DNA of 64,000 nucleotides, from contig BIFP01000067.1 of assembly GCA_005402585.1 (NCBI GenBank), positions 62,001-126,000 of the forward strand, given 5' to 3'. The stretch is from Micromonosporaceae bacterium KJ-029. Its GTDB lineage: Bacteria; Actinomycetota; Actinomycetes; Mycobacteriales; Micromonosporaceae. The notes under the pieces were generated by a model. The model did no database searches, was not told the DNA's origin, and saw only the letters and a list, made by a program, of their open reading frames with translations. This document shows, piece by piece, positions 25,746 through 34,120 of this stretch (position 1 is its first letter; each line of letters begins with the position of its first letter). Made by a program: the position numbers and the translations under genes.

Positions 25746-26306
25746 TCAGGGATGCTCCATGACCAGCACGGCGAAGGTGCCCGGTTCGAGGGCCTCGTAG
25801 CGGTGCGCCGCGTCGCCGGGGAAGGTGGCGTAGTCCCCGGGGCCGAGTTCCACCTGGTCGTGCTCGGGCCCGCAGCGCAGCCGGCCGGAGCCCACCACCA
25901 GGTGCTCGACACTGCGTGGGGTGTGCGGGTCGGCGGTGCGTACCCGCCCGGGCTCCAACGCGATCAGGTAGACGTCGCGCCGGGAGTGCGCGGTGCCGGC
26001 GGTGAGCAGCGTGCAGGTGAGGTCGGCGTGCTCGGAGCGGATCCGTGGGCCGTCGCCGGCCCGGATCACGCGCACGCCGGCCGCCGGCGGCTCGACCAGG
26101 CGGCTGAACGGCACGTCGAGCGCCACGCCGAGCGCCCACAGTGTCTCCACACTCGGGTTGCCCACGCCGGATTCGAGCTGGGACAGCGTCGACTTGGCGA
26201 TTCCGGCCCGGCGGGCGAGTTCGGTCAGGGAGATGCCGACCCGCTTGCGCTCGTACCGCAGGGCTGCGGCGATGGTGGCCAGCGGGGGAGTGGGATCGGG
26301 GGACAT
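25746..26306 (-). CDS. XRE-family regulator with C-terminal cupin domain
   Basis: A 186-residue regulator. Helix-turn-helix residues ~10-65 (YERKRVGISLTELARRAGIA, STLSQLESGVGNPSVETLWA) are followed by a cupin sensor domain (HTPRSVEHLVVGSGRLRCGP, GPGDYATFPGDAAHRYEAL). This MerR-like sensor/HTH architecture is common beside amino-acid transporter genes. ATG 26306 has GGAG at 6 nt. It is divergent from azlCD, which it very likely controls, across a 64-bp gap with a near-perfect 16-bp palindrome. Confidence 0.88.
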   Translation of the reverse strand: MSPDPTPPLATIAAALRYERKRVGISLTELARRAGIAKSTLSQLESGVGNPSVETLWALGVALDVPFSRLVEPPAAGVRVIRAGDGPRIRSEHADLTCTLLTAGTAHSRRDVYLIALEPGRVRTADPHTPRSVEHLVVGSGRLRCGPEHDQVELGPGDYATFPGDAAHRYEALEPGTFAVLVMEHP

Positions 26307-26333
26307 GTTCGCTCCGTCGGTCAGCTGTTCTAT

Positions 26334-26369
26334 TTGACGAACGGCAGGGGCGTGTTCATCATGATGGAC
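26334..26369 (+). promoter_or_regulatory. candidate azlC promoter and operator
   Basis: TTGACG (26334-26339) could be a -35 box, with CATCAT 17 nt further on as a weak -10. GTTCATCATGATGGAC (26354-26369), a 16-bp palindrome with one mismatched pair, covers the presumed -10 and ends one base before the azlC ATG. A regulator bound here would block transcription, which fits the divergent XRE-cupin gene. Confidence 0.4.
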
Positions 26370-26370
26370 C

Positions 26371-27210
26371 ATGCGTACGCCAGAACGAACGCCGGGGGCC
26401 GGGATGCTCCGCGACGTCGCCGCCATCGGGGCGGCGATGGTGGCGGTGGGTGCCTCGTTCGGCGCGGTCGCCGTTGCTGCCGGGCTACCCGGCTGGGCGG
26501 TCGTTGCCATGTCCCTGCTGGTCTACGCCGGTGGCGCGCAGTTCATGGCGGTCGGGCTGGTGGCGGCCGGTAGCCCGGTGGCCGCCGTTCTCGCCGGGCT
26601 GCTGCTCAACGCCCGGCACCTGCCCTTCGGGCTGACCCTCGGCGACACGATCGGGCGCCGGCTCCGGCACCGCCTGCTCGGCAGTCACCTCATGACCGAC
26701 GAGGCGACCGCCTTCACGCTGGCCCGGCCGGCCGGCGCGGTCCGGCGGCGGGCGTTCTGGCTCGCCGGCATCCTGCTGTTCCTGGCCTGGAACGCCGGCA
26801 CCGTACTTGGCGTGCTGGCCGGCGGGGTGGTCGGCGATCCGGCGGCGCTCGGGCTGGACGCCGCGTTCCCGGCCGGCCTGATCGCCCTGCTGCTGCCCAC
26901 GCTGCGGGACCGTGACACCCGGCGGGCGGCGGTGGCCGGTGCCGTGGTGGCGGTGCTGACCACGCCGTTGCTGCCGGCCGGCCTGCCGGTGCTGCTCGCG
27001 CTGGCCGGGCCGGCGCTGCTGGCCGTACGCCAGCTCAGGCGGCGGGCGTCGGTCGCGGCCGGGGAGACCGGTCCATCGGTGACCGGCGATCCTGTCGGGT
27101 CCGCCCAGCCGAGGGGCGAGGCCGACGTCCGGCCGGCCGACGCGATGCCGGCCGAGGTGGTGACGGCCGAGGTGGTGCCGGCTGGCCGGAAGAAGGAGTC
27201 CTCGTGCTGA
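26371..27210 (+). CDS. azlC: branched-chain amino acid exporter, large subunit AzlC
   Basis: A 279-residue membrane protein of the AzlC/BrnF family, which with AzlD exports branched-chain amino acids. GASFGAVAVAAGLPGWAVVA, MSLLVYAGGAQFMAVGLV and LLNARHLPFGL are characteristic. Seven to eight hydrophobic helices are visible to ~230; the C-terminal ~45 residues are a Pro/Glu/Ala tail beyond the normal family end. It overlaps azlD by 7 bp. Confidence 0.9.
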   Translation: MRTPERTPGAGMLRDVAAIGAAMVAVGASFGAVAVAAGLPGWAVVAMSLLVYAGGAQFMAVGLVAAGSPVAAVLAGLLLNARHLPFGLTLGDTIGRRLRHRLLGSHLMTDEATAFTLARPAGAVRRRAFWLAGILLFLAWNAGTVLGVLAGGVVGDPAALGLDAAFPAGLIALLLPTLRDRDTRRAAVAGAVVAVLTTPLLPAGLPVLLALAGPALLAVRQLRRRASVAAGETGPSVTGDPVGSAQPRGEADVRPADAMPAEVVTAEVVPAGRKKESSC

Positions 27211-27512
27211 TTGCGGTGATCTTGGCGCTGGCCGTCGGGACGTACGGCTTCCGGGTGGCCGGGGTGTTGCTGCGCGACCGGCTCGACCTGCCCGCGTGGG
27301 CGCGGCAGCTGCTGCCAGTCGGCGCGGCGGCGTTGCTGGCGGCGCTGGCGGCCACCGCGGCGCTGACCGAGGTCGGCCGGTTCGCCGGCTGGGCCCGCCC
27401 GGCCGGGGTACTGGTGGGGGTGTTGCTGGCCTGGCGGCGGGCGCCGTTCGTGGTGGTGATCCTCGCCGCCGCCGGTACCGCGGCGCTGCTCCGCCTGCTC
27501 GGTGCCCCCTGA
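27204..27512 (+). CDS. azlD: branched-chain amino acid exporter, small subunit AzlD
   Basis: A 102-residue protein with three to four membrane helices and the AzlD landmarks TYGFRVAGVLL near the N-terminus and WRRAPFVVVILAAAGTAALL near the C-terminus. GTG 27204 has AAGGAG at 27191-27197, inside the end of azlC. The partner protein is encoded immediately upstream, and both end against the convergent DUF3043 gene. Confidence 0.88.
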   Translation: MLIAVILALAVGTYGFRVAGVLLRDRLDLPAWARQLLPVGAAALLAALAATAALTEVGRFAGWARPAGVLVGVLLAWRRAPFVVVILAAAGTAALLRLLGAP

Positions 27513-27537
27513 GCGAGACCGCGCGCTGAGCCGCCGG

Positions 27538-28140
27538 TCAGACCGGGTCGCCGATGGCGACCCGGGGCTCCGGGGTACGCAGCTTCCGGAAGGTGATCGC
27601 CCGCATGATCGCGTAGAGGTACAGCGAGCCCATCCGCTGGCCGCTGTTCGGGAAGCGGGTCCGGACCAGCTTCTTGATCTTGCGTGAGATGAGGATCGAG
27701 TCGATCACCACGCCGATGGCCAGCGCGCCCCAGAGCAGGTTGGAGGCCAGCCGGACCACCGGGGGCATCGCCTGGTTCGAGCCGATCAGCACGACCAGCG
27801 CGCCGCCGAAGAACCAGGTGCCGACGGTACGCCGGGAGTCGACCACGTTGCGCGCCAGCAGCCGCTCCGGGCCCTGGTCGCGGGGGCCACCCTCGCGCCG
27901 GAACTCGGCCGCCGCCTCGGCGCGGCGGGCCCGCCGCTGCACCTTCGCCTCTTCCTTGGTCAGCGGCTTGACCGCGCCGGCCGGCCGGCGGCCGGTGACG
28001 GGCCGCTTGGGCGTCTCCCGCCCCTTGCCCGGGGTGTAGCCACGGGGACGGGCGGCCTCGGCCGACTCCTCCTCCGGGGTCACCGGGTCGGTGGCAGGGG
28101 CGGCGAGGTCGGCGGACTTGCGGCGAAACAGCGACGGCAC
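27538..28140 (-). CDS. DUF3043 membrane protein
   Basis: A 200-residue protein: basic, Pro-rich cytoplasmic N-terminus (SLFRRKSADL, KPLTKEEAKVQRRARRAEAA), then RRTVGTWFFGGALVVLIGSN and NLLWGALAIGVVIDSILISR as two membrane helices, and a basic tail. This matches the actinobacterial DUF3043 family; function unknown. GTG 28140 is preceded by TACCCT with a 6-nt spacer, giving a probable leaderless mRNA. A 23-bp hairpin ends 14 nt upstream of the start. Confidence 0.82.
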   Translation of the reverse strand: MPSLFRRKSADLAAPATDPVTPEEESAEAARPRGYTPGKGRETPKRPVTGRRPAGAVKPLTKEEAKVQRRARRAEAAAEFRREGGPRDQGPERLLARNVVDSRRTVGTWFFGGALVVLIGSNQAMPPVVRLASNLLWGALAIGVVIDSILISRKIKKLVRTRFPNSGQRMGSLYLYAIMRAITFRKLRTPEPRVAIGDPV

Positions 28141-28153
28141 GCGGCAAGGGTAG

Positions 28154-28206
28154 CCAACGCCACGCGACCGGTGCACATCGCGGGTGCACCGGTCGCGTGG
28201 CGTTGG
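28154..28206 (-). terminator. perfect 23-bp hairpin between murA and the DUF3043 gene
   Basis: CCAACGCCACGCGACCGGTG (28154 onward, arm to 28176), a 7-nt loop, and its exact complement at 28184-28206. It lies 20 bp past the murA stop and is the likely murA terminator. Its far end is 14 nt from the DUF3043 start, so it occupies that gene's -35 region. Confidence 0.75.
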
Positions 28207-28225
28207 GCCGTGACTGTGGCCGGGA

Positions 28226-29581
28226 TTACGGCCGCTCGACGAGCGCGCCGAGGTCGGCGAGCTTGGCCTCGAAGTCCTCGTAGCCCCGGTTGATCAGGTC
28301 GACGCCGTACACCCGGGAGGTGCCCTCGGCGGCCAGCGCGGCGATCAGGTGGCTGAAGCCGGCCCGCAGGTCGGGGATGACCAGGTCGGCGGCGTGCAGC
28401 TTGCTCGGCCCGGCGATCACCGCCGAGTGCTTGAAGTTGCGCCGGCCGAAGCGGCACGGCGTGCCGCCCAGGCAGTCCCGATAGACCTGGATGTTCGCGC
28501 CCATCGAGTTGAGCGCCTCGGTGTAGCCGAGCCGCTGCTCGTAGACCGTCTCGTGGACGATCGACAGGCCACGGGCCTGAGTCAGCGCCACCACCAGCGG
28601 CTGCTGCCAGTCGGTCATGAAGCCCGGGTGCACGTCGGTCTCCAGGGCCACCGCGTTGAGTTCGCCACCTGGGTGCCAGAACCGGATGCCGCCCTCCTGG
28701 CCCGGGTGGCCCAGCTTCGGCGGCCGGGCGTCGGTCACCTCGTACTCGCCGCCGACCGAGCGGAAGACGTTGAGGAAGGTCATCATGTCGGCCTGCTCGG
28801 CGCCGAGCACCTCGACGTGGCCGCGGGTGGCCAGCGCCGCCGCGGCCCAGCTCGCCGCCTCGATCCGGTCCGGGATCGGCCGGTGGGTGTAGCCGTGCAG
28901 CCTCGGCACGCCCTGGATCTCGATCACCCGGTCGGTGTGCACCTTGATGATCGCGCCCATCTTCTGCAGGACGCAGATCAGGTCGATGATCTCCGGCTCC
29001 ACGGCGGCGTTGCGCAGCTCGGTGACGCCCTCGGCCATCACCGCGGTGAGCAGCACCTGCTCGGTCGCGCCCACGCTCGGGTAGGGCAGCGCGAACTTGG
29101 TGCCGTGCAGGCCGTTCGGCGCGGACAGGTGCAGCCCTTCGGGGGTCTTTTCGACAGTGGCGCCGAACTCCCGTAGCGCCTGCAGGTGGAAGTCGATCGG
29201 CCGTGGCCCGATGTGGCAGCCGCCGAGGTCCGGGATGAAGGCGTGCCCGAGGCGGTGCAGCAGCGGCCCGCAGAACAGGATCGGAATCCGGCTGGACCCG
29301 GCGTGCACGTTGATCTGGTCGGTGCTGGCGCTCTCGACGTTGGCGGGGTCGAAGACCAGCTCGCCGTCCTCGTCGCCATCGGTGACCTTGACGCCGTGCA
29401 GCCCGAGCAGACCCCGGACCACCTCCACGTCACGGATCTTCGGTACGTCGAACAACCGGCTCGGGGAGTCACCGAGCAGCGCGGCGACCATCGCCTTGGA
29501 GACCAGGTTCTTCGCGCCGCGCACGCGGATCCGCCCTTGCAGCGGGGTGCCTCCGTGTACGACCAGGACGTCGTCGGTCAA
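28226..29581 (-). CDS. murA: UDP-N-acetylglucosamine 1-carboxyvinyltransferase
   Basis: Cytosolic enzyme of the first committed peptidoglycan step, transferring enolpyruvate from PEP to UDP-GlcNAc. RVRGAKNLVSKAMVAALLG is the N-terminal active-site segment; GGCHIGPRPID holds the catalytic Cys (C122), which in mycobacterial MurA is Asp, so fosfomycin sensitivity is possible. PSVGATEQVLLTAVMAEG and LVIPDLRAGFSHLIAALAAE are conserved. TTG 29581 (451 aa) is preferred because GGAGG lies 5 nt upstream and the protein then begins TDDVLVVHGG; a GTG at 29626 would add 15 residues and has no Shine-Dalgarno. Confidence 0.92.
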   Translation of the reverse strand: MTDDVLVVHGGTPLQGRIRVRGAKNLVSKAMVAALLGDSPSRLFDVPKIRDVEVVRGLLGLHGVKVTDGDEDGELVFDPANVESASTDQINVHAGSSRIPILFCGPLLHRLGHAFIPDLGGCHIGPRPIDFHLQALREFGATVEKTPEGLHLSAPNGLHGTKFALPYPSVGATEQVLLTAVMAEGVTELRNAAVEPEIIDLICVLQKMGAIIKVHTDRVIEIQGVPRLHGYTHRPIPDRIEAASWAAAALATRGHVEVLGAEQADMMTFLNVFRSVGGEYEVTDARPPKLGHPGQEGGIRFWHPGGELNAVALETDVHPGFMTDWQQPLVVALTQARGLSIVHETVYEQRLGYTEALNSMGANIQVYRDCLGGTPCRFGRRNFKHSAVIAGPSKLHAADLVIPDLRAGFSHLIAALAAEGTSRVYGVDLINRGYEDFEAKLADLGALVERP

Positions 29582-29806
29582 CGCAACCTCCAGCGCGTGC
29601 GTGCTGCCGTTTTGATGTGGGGACACCGCGGATCGCTACCCGGAAAGCGGTCATGCCCAAACGCCCGCACCCGCGTGTGTCGTCGCCCGGCAGCATAGCC
29701 CTCCGTGATGAGAATGGATCCGGTCACACCGCCGTGGAGGGTATTTATCGGTGATCCGGCACTTTCGTGTACCTGTGACCTCACTGAGGGTGATGACTCT
29801 CCCCGG

Positions 29807-30991
29807 CTACGCGCCGGGTAGCGCGAGCATCTGGTCCAGCGCCACCCGGGCGTGGTGCGCGGTGTCGGCGTCGACGGTGATCTGGTTGACCACGCGACCG
29901 GCGACCAGCTCCTCCAACGCCCAGACCAGGTGGGGCAGGTCGATGCGGTTCATGGTCGAGCAGTAGCAGACCGCCCGGTCCAGGAACATGATCTGCTTGT
30001 CCGGGTGGGCCAGCGCGAGCCGGCGGACCAGGTTCAGCTCGGTGCCGACCGCCCACGCGGAACCGGCCGGCGCCGCCTCGATGGTGCGGATGATGTACTC
30101 GGTCGAGCCCACCAGATCGGCGGCCTTGACCACCTCGTGCCGGCACTCGGGGTGCACCAGCACGTTGACCCCGGGCACCCGCTCACGGACATCGTTCACG
30201 CTCTCCAGGGTGAACCGGCCGTGCACCGAGCAGTGCCCGCGCCAAAGGATCATCCGGGCGTCGCGCAGCTGTTCCGGCGTCAGCCCACCGCCCGGCTTGT
30301 GCGGGTCGTAGAGCACGCAGTCGTCCAGCGAGAGGCCCATCTCCAGCACCGCCGTGTTGCGGCCGAGGTGCTGGTCGGGCAGGAAGAGCACCTTCTCGCC
30401 CTGCTGGTACGCCCACTCCAGGGCCCGCTTCGCGTTCGACGAGGTGCACACCACCCCGCCGTTGCGGCCGACGAAGCCCTTGATGTCCGCCGAGGAGTTC
30501 ATGTAAGTCACCGGGACGGTCCGCTCGGCGACACCCAGCTCGGTGAGCACGTCCCAGGCGTTCTCGACCTGCGACAGCACGGCCATGTCCGCCATCGAGC
30601 AGCCGGCCGCCAGGTCGGGCAGGACGACCTTCTGCGCGTCGGTGGTGAGGATGTCGGCGCTCTCGGCCATGAAGTGCACGCCGCAGAAGACGATGTACTC
30701 CGCGTCCGGCCGCGCGGCGGCCTCGCGGGCCAGCTTGAACGAGTCACCGGTCACGTCGGCGAACTGGATCACCTCGTCGCGCTGGTAGTGGTGGCCCAGC
30801 ACGAAGACCTTGTCGCCCAGCGCCGCCTTGGCGGCGGTCGCCCGGGCCACCAGGTCGGGGTCGCTCGGCGCCGGCAGGTCACCCGGACACTCCACGCCGC
30901 GTTCGGTGGCGGGGTCGCTGCCGCGGCCGAGAAGCAGCAGCGCAGTGGCGGTGTTGGAGGGCTCAACCCAGGTCGACGTCACGCACTCCAT
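29807..30991 (-). CDS. nadA: quinolinate synthase
   Basis: A 394-residue 4Fe-4S enzyme that condenses iminoaspartate with dihydroxyacetone phosphate to quinolinate for NAD synthesis. LGHHYQRDEVIQFADVTGDS is the family N-terminal motif; the three cluster cysteines are in FCGVHFMAES, HPECRHEV and AVCYCSTMN. NadB and nadC are not adjacent. ATG 30991 is used; GTG 30982, three codons later, is an equally credible start, and neither has a strong Shine-Dalgarno. Divergent from the glycerate kinase gene with 59 bp between starts. Confidence 0.92.
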   Translation of the reverse strand: MECVTSTWVEPSNTATALLLLGRGSDPATERGVECPGDLPAPSDPDLVARATAAKAALGDKVFVLGHHYQRDEVIQFADVTGDSFKLAREAAARPDAEYIVFCGVHFMAESADILTTDAQKVVLPDLAAGCSMADMAVLSQVENAWDVLTELGVAERTVPVTYMNSSADIKGFVGRNGGVVCTSSNAKRALEWAYQQGEKVLFLPDQHLGRNTAVLEMGLSLDDCVLYDPHKPGGGLTPEQLRDARMILWRGHCSVHGRFTLESVNDVRERVPGVNVLVHPECRHEVVKAADLVGSTEYIIRTIEAAPAGSAWAVGTELNLVRRLALAHPDKQIMFLDRAVCYCSTMNRIDLPHLVWALEELVAGRVVNQITVDADTAHHARVALDQMLALPGA

Positions 30992-31050
30992 GGTCCCACA
31001 GCGTGACCGCCGCGCCGCCCCAGCCGGTGTGGGCTGCCACACTGCCAGGC

Positions 31051-32190
31051 ATGCGCGTACTGCTCTGCCCGGACAAGTTCGCCGGTACGCTGCCGGCCCC
31101 CGAGGTCGCCGCCGCGGTGGCCGACGGCTGGCGGGAGGTCGCCCCCGGCGACGACCTGCTGGTCAAGCCGCTGGCCGACGGGGGGCCCGGGTTCCTCGAC
31201 GTGCTCGCCGAGGCGCTGCCCGGACGCCGGGTGCCGGTGCGGACGGTCGATCCGCTGGGCCGCCCGGCCGACGGTGAGATGCTGCTCACCGACGACGGCG
31301 CGACCGCGTGGCTGGAGAGCGCGCAGGCGTGCGGGCTGCACCTGCTCGACGCCGACGAGCGTGACCCGAAGGCCACCACCTCGTACGGCCTGGGGCTACT
31401 GATCGCCGCCGCGGTCGAGGCCGGCGCCCGCACCGTGATCGTCGGGCTGGGCGGCTCGGCGACCAACGACGGCGGCGCGGGGATGCTCACCGCGCTCGGT
31501 GCCGTCCCGCTGGACGGCACCGGGATGGCCCTGCCGTACGGCGGTGCCGCGCTGGCCGCCGTGGCGGGGCTCGACGGCGTGCCCCGGCTGCGCGAGGCCC
31601 GGCTGGTCGCCGCCACCGATGTCGACAACCCGCTGCTCGGGCTGCACGGGGCGAGCAACGTCTTCGGGCCGCAGAAGGGTGCCGACCGCGCCGACGTACT
31701 GCTGCTCGACGGCGCGTTGCAGCGCTGGGCCGAGGTGCTGGAGCGGGACCTGCCGGGCTGCCCCGCCGGGCTGGGCGCGCTGCCCGGCGGCGGCGCGGCC
31801 GGCGGCATCGGGGCGGCCCTGCTGGCCCTCGGCGGCCGGTCCGAGTCGGGGATCGGCCTGGTCAGCCGGGCCATCGGGCTGGACACCGTGCTCGACGAGG
31901 TCGATCTGGTGGTCACCGGGGAGGGCAAGTTCGACCACCAGTCGCTGCGCGGCAAGGTTGTCGCCGGAGTGGCCGGCGCGGCCCGGGACCGGGGCGTACC
32001 CTGCGTGGTGCTGGCCGGCCAGGTGAGCACCGGGCGGCGGGAGGCGGCGACGGTCGGCGTGACCGACGCGTACAGCCTGGTGGAGCACTTCGGCGGTGAG
32101 GAGCACGGCGGCCTGGCCGCGGCCCTGGACCGCCCGGCGGAGGGGCTGCGGGCGCTCGGCGCCCGGTTGGCCCGGCAGTGGAGCCGCTGA
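31051..32190 (+). CDS. glycerate kinase, GlxK type
   Basis: A 379-residue kinase phosphorylating D-glycerate. MRVLLCPDKFAGTLPAPEVA is the typical N-terminus (D-K-F-x-G-T/S), KPLADGGPGFLDVL and VGLGGSATNDGGAGML are the conserved substrate and nucleotide loops, and DLVVTGEGKFDHQSLRGKV follows near the C-terminus. From memory the orthologue lies next to the HesB-like gene in mycobacteria as well, so this is conserved neighbourhood. The product joins glycolysis at the 2- or 3-phosphoglycerate level. Confidence 0.87.
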   Translation: MRVLLCPDKFAGTLPAPEVAAAVADGWREVAPGDDLLVKPLADGGPGFLDVLAEALPGRRVPVRTVDPLGRPADGEMLLTDDGATAWLESAQACGLHLLDADERDPKATTSYGLGLLIAAAVEAGARTVIVGLGGSATNDGGAGMLTALGAVPLDGTGMALPYGGAALAAVAGLDGVPRLREARLVAATDVDNPLLGLHGASNVFGPQKGADRADVLLLDGALQRWAEVLERDLPGCPAGLGALPGGGAAGGIGAALLALGGRSESGIGLVSRAIGLDTVLDEVDLVVTGEGKFDHQSLRGKVVAGVAGAARDRGVPCVVLAGQVSTGRREAATVGVTDAYSLVEHFGGEEHGGLAAALDRPAEGLRALGARLARQWSR

Positions 32191-32267
32191 CCGCCGCGAG
32201 AAGCCCGTACGCCGAGGGCATGCATGCCGGCTGGTCACACCGCCGGGTGCGCCGGCCGCGGGCGACC

Positions 32268-32273
32268 TACAAT
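32268..32273 (+). promoter_or_regulatory. -10 box for the erpA gene
   Basis: TACAAT, one base from the consensus TATAAT, lies 88 nt upstream of the GTG at 32362. No clear -35 is visible, as is common in actinobacterial promoters. Confidence 0.4.
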
Positions 32274-32361
32274 CGAAAACTGGACCACTGTGGGAATCGC
32301 TGACCGGCGGCTGACGTTGGCCAGGGGAGACCACACCGAACGCGCGCAGGGAGAATTCCAC

Positions 32362-32730
32362 GTGACCACGCCAGCGCAGACCGAGTCGACCGAGGCCAAG
32401 GCCCCCACGTCCGTCGTCCTCACCGACGTCGCGGCGCAGAAGGTCAAGGCCCTGATCGAGCAGGAGGGCCGTGACGACCTGCGGCTCCGGGTCGCCGTGC
32501 AGCCGGGCGGCTGCTCCGGCCTGCGGTACCAGCTCTTCTTCGACGAGCGTTCGCTCGACGGTGACATCGTCACCGACTACGACGGTGTCGAGGTCGTCGT
32601 CGACCGGATGAGCGCCCCTTACCTGACCGGCGCCACGATCGACTTCGCCGACCGGATCGACGCCCAGGGCTTCACCATCGACAACCCCAACGCGGGCAAC
32701 TCCTGCGCCTGTGGTGACTCCTTCAGCTGA
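32362..32730 (+). CDS. erpA: iron-sulfur cluster insertion protein, ErpA/HesB type
   Basis: A 122-residue A-type Fe-S carrier. Three cluster ligands are in place: C51 in QPGGCSGLRYQL and C115/C117 in NSCACGDSF. These proteins deliver Fe-S clusters to targets such as dehydrogenases and NadA-like enzymes. GTG 32362 was chosen for GGGAGA 8 nt upstream; the frame runs 46 codons further without protein character. A strong terminator follows 21 bp after the stop. Confidence 0.9.
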   Translation: MTTPAQTESTEAKAPTSVVLTDVAAQKVKALIEQEGRDDLRLRVAVQPGGCSGLRYQLFFDERSLDGDIVTDYDGVEVVVDRMSAPYLTGATIDFADRIDAQGFTIDNPNAGNSCACGDSFS

Positions 32731-32751
32731 GTCTCACCACGACTCTCTCCA

Positions 32752-32787
32752 CGACGGCGGGGCGGTCCGGAGGCCGCCCCGCCGTCG
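32752..32787 (+). terminator. terminator after erpA
   Basis: A 14-bp stem CGACGGCGGGGCGG with an 8-nt loop and exact complement (32774-32787), 21 bp past the stop. Confidence 0.75.
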
Positions 32788-32807
32788 CATCCACCCAGCC
32801 CAGCCGC

Positions 32808-32868
32808 GTTGATCATGAAGTTGACGGGTGTTTTGGAGATCGAAAACCCCGCCAACTTCATGATCAAC
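32808..32868. repeat. dispersed GTTGATCATG palindrome, copy B
   Basis: A 61-bp imperfect palindrome starting GTTGATCATGAAGTTGACGG and ending GCCAACTTCATGATCAAC. Same family as 8242-8300 and 37201-37260. Here it lies between two rightward genes, just after the erpA terminator. Confidence 0.8.
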
Positions 32869-33025
32869 GGAGGTTCGGGTGGTGGTCCGGTGCCCGTCGA
32901 TGATGGCTGGGTGGTCGGCGGGGCGGGGGTGGCCGGCGAGGTGTCCGGGGTCTGACGGGCCGGTCGCTGGGAGGTTACCGGGCCGGTAGTCTGACCGCGC
33001 CCCGCTCCCGACCCCGAGGGTTGCC

Positions 33026-34003
33026 ATGAAGATCGCCGTGACCGGCTCGATCGCCACCGACCACCTGATGAGCTTCCCCGGCCGGTTCGCCGACCAGCTC
33101 ATCGCCGACCAGCTGCACAAGGTCTCACTCTCCTTCCTGGTGGACGACCTGGTGCTGCGCCGGGGCGGGGTGGCGGCCAACATCGCGTTCGGCATGGGGC
33201 AGCTCGGCCTGCGGCCGGTGCTGCTCGGCGCCGTCGGTGCCGACTTCGCCGACTACCGCTCCTGGCTGGAGCGGCACGGAGTGGACTGCGACTCGGTGCA
33301 CGTCAGCGAGGTGGCGCACACCGCCCGCTTCGTCTGCACCACCGACACCGACATGTGCCAGATTGCCTCCTTCTACGCCGGGGCGATGAGCGAGGCGCGC
33401 AACATCGAGCTGCATCCGGTCGCGCAGCGCCTCGACGGGCTGGACCTGGTGCTGGTCGGCGCCAACGACCCGGAGGCGATGCTGCGCCACTCCGCCGAGT
33501 GCCGCGAGCGCGGCTACCCGTTCGCGGCCGACCCGTCGCAGCAGCTCGCCCGGATGGAGGGCGAGGACGTGGTTTCGTTGATCGACGGCGCCGACTACCT
33601 GATGACCAACGACTACGAGAGGTCGCTGCTGCAGAGCAAGGCCGGGCTGACCGACGACCAGCTGCTGGACCGGGTACGGATCCGGGTCACCACGCTGGGC
33701 AAGCACGGGGTGGAGATCGCCGGGCGGGACATCGACCCGATCCACGTGCCGATCGCCCGGCAGACCCAGGCGGTCGACCCCACCGGCGTCGGCGACGGCT
33801 TCCGGGCCGGATTCTTCACCGCGCTGTCCTGGGGCGTCGGCCTGGAGCGGGCCGCCCAGGTCGGCTCGCTGCTCGCCACGCTGGTGCTGGAGACCGTCGG
33901 TACCCAGGAGTACCAGGTGCGCCCCGACCTGTTCGTCAAGCGCCTCGCCGAGTCCTACGGCGACCAGGCCGCCGACGACATCCGCCCCCACCTGCTCCCC
34001 TGA
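33026..34003 (+). CDS. PfkB-family carbohydrate kinase, probable adenosine kinase
   Basis: A 325-residue ribokinase-fold enzyme. MKIAVTGSIATDHLMSFPGR is the first strand and substrate loop, GGVAANIAFGMGQLG is PfkB signature 1, and DPTGVGDGFRAGF is signature 2 with the catalytic Asp and anion hole. It closely resembles the mycobacterial adenosine kinase (Rv2202c type), also located near ctaC, so adenosine salvage is the best guess; other sugars cannot be excluded. TAGTCT at 32987-32992 may be the -10, and GAGGG precedes the ATG. Confidence 0.85.
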   Translation: MKIAVTGSIATDHLMSFPGRFADQLIADQLHKVSLSFLVDDLVLRRGGVAANIAFGMGQLGLRPVLLGAVGADFADYRSWLERHGVDCDSVHVSEVAHTARFVCTTDTDMCQIASFYAGAMSEARNIELHPVAQRLDGLDLVLVGANDPEAMLRHSAECRERGYPFAADPSQQLARMEGEDVVSLIDGADYLMTNDYERSLLQSKAGLTDDQLLDRVRIRVTTLGKHGVEIAGRDIDPIHVPIARQTQAVDPTGVGDGFRAGFFTALSWGVGLERAAQVGSLLATLVLETVGTQEYQVRPDLFVKRLAESYGDQAADDIRPHLLP

Positions 34004-34035
34004 CCCACTCGTCCCGCCTGCCGCCCGCCCCTCGC

Positions 34036-34104
34036 CGATCTTGCACTTGCGGTTGCCTTGCCGAGAGCATTGTCCCTTTTCCGGCGACGAGAAGTGCAAG
34101 ATCG
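34036..34104. repeat. inverted-repeat element CGATCTTGCACTT...AAGTGCAAGATCG
   Basis: Perfect 13-bp arms CGATCTTGCACTT (34036-34048) and AAGTGCAAGATCG (34092-34104) enclose 43 bp, between the kinase gene and the convergent tusA gene. From memory, sequences with these arms recur between genes in Micromonospora; only one copy is in this window. It may act as a terminator. Confidence 0.65.
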
Positions 34105-34120
34105 CGGGGAGGGCGGCGTT

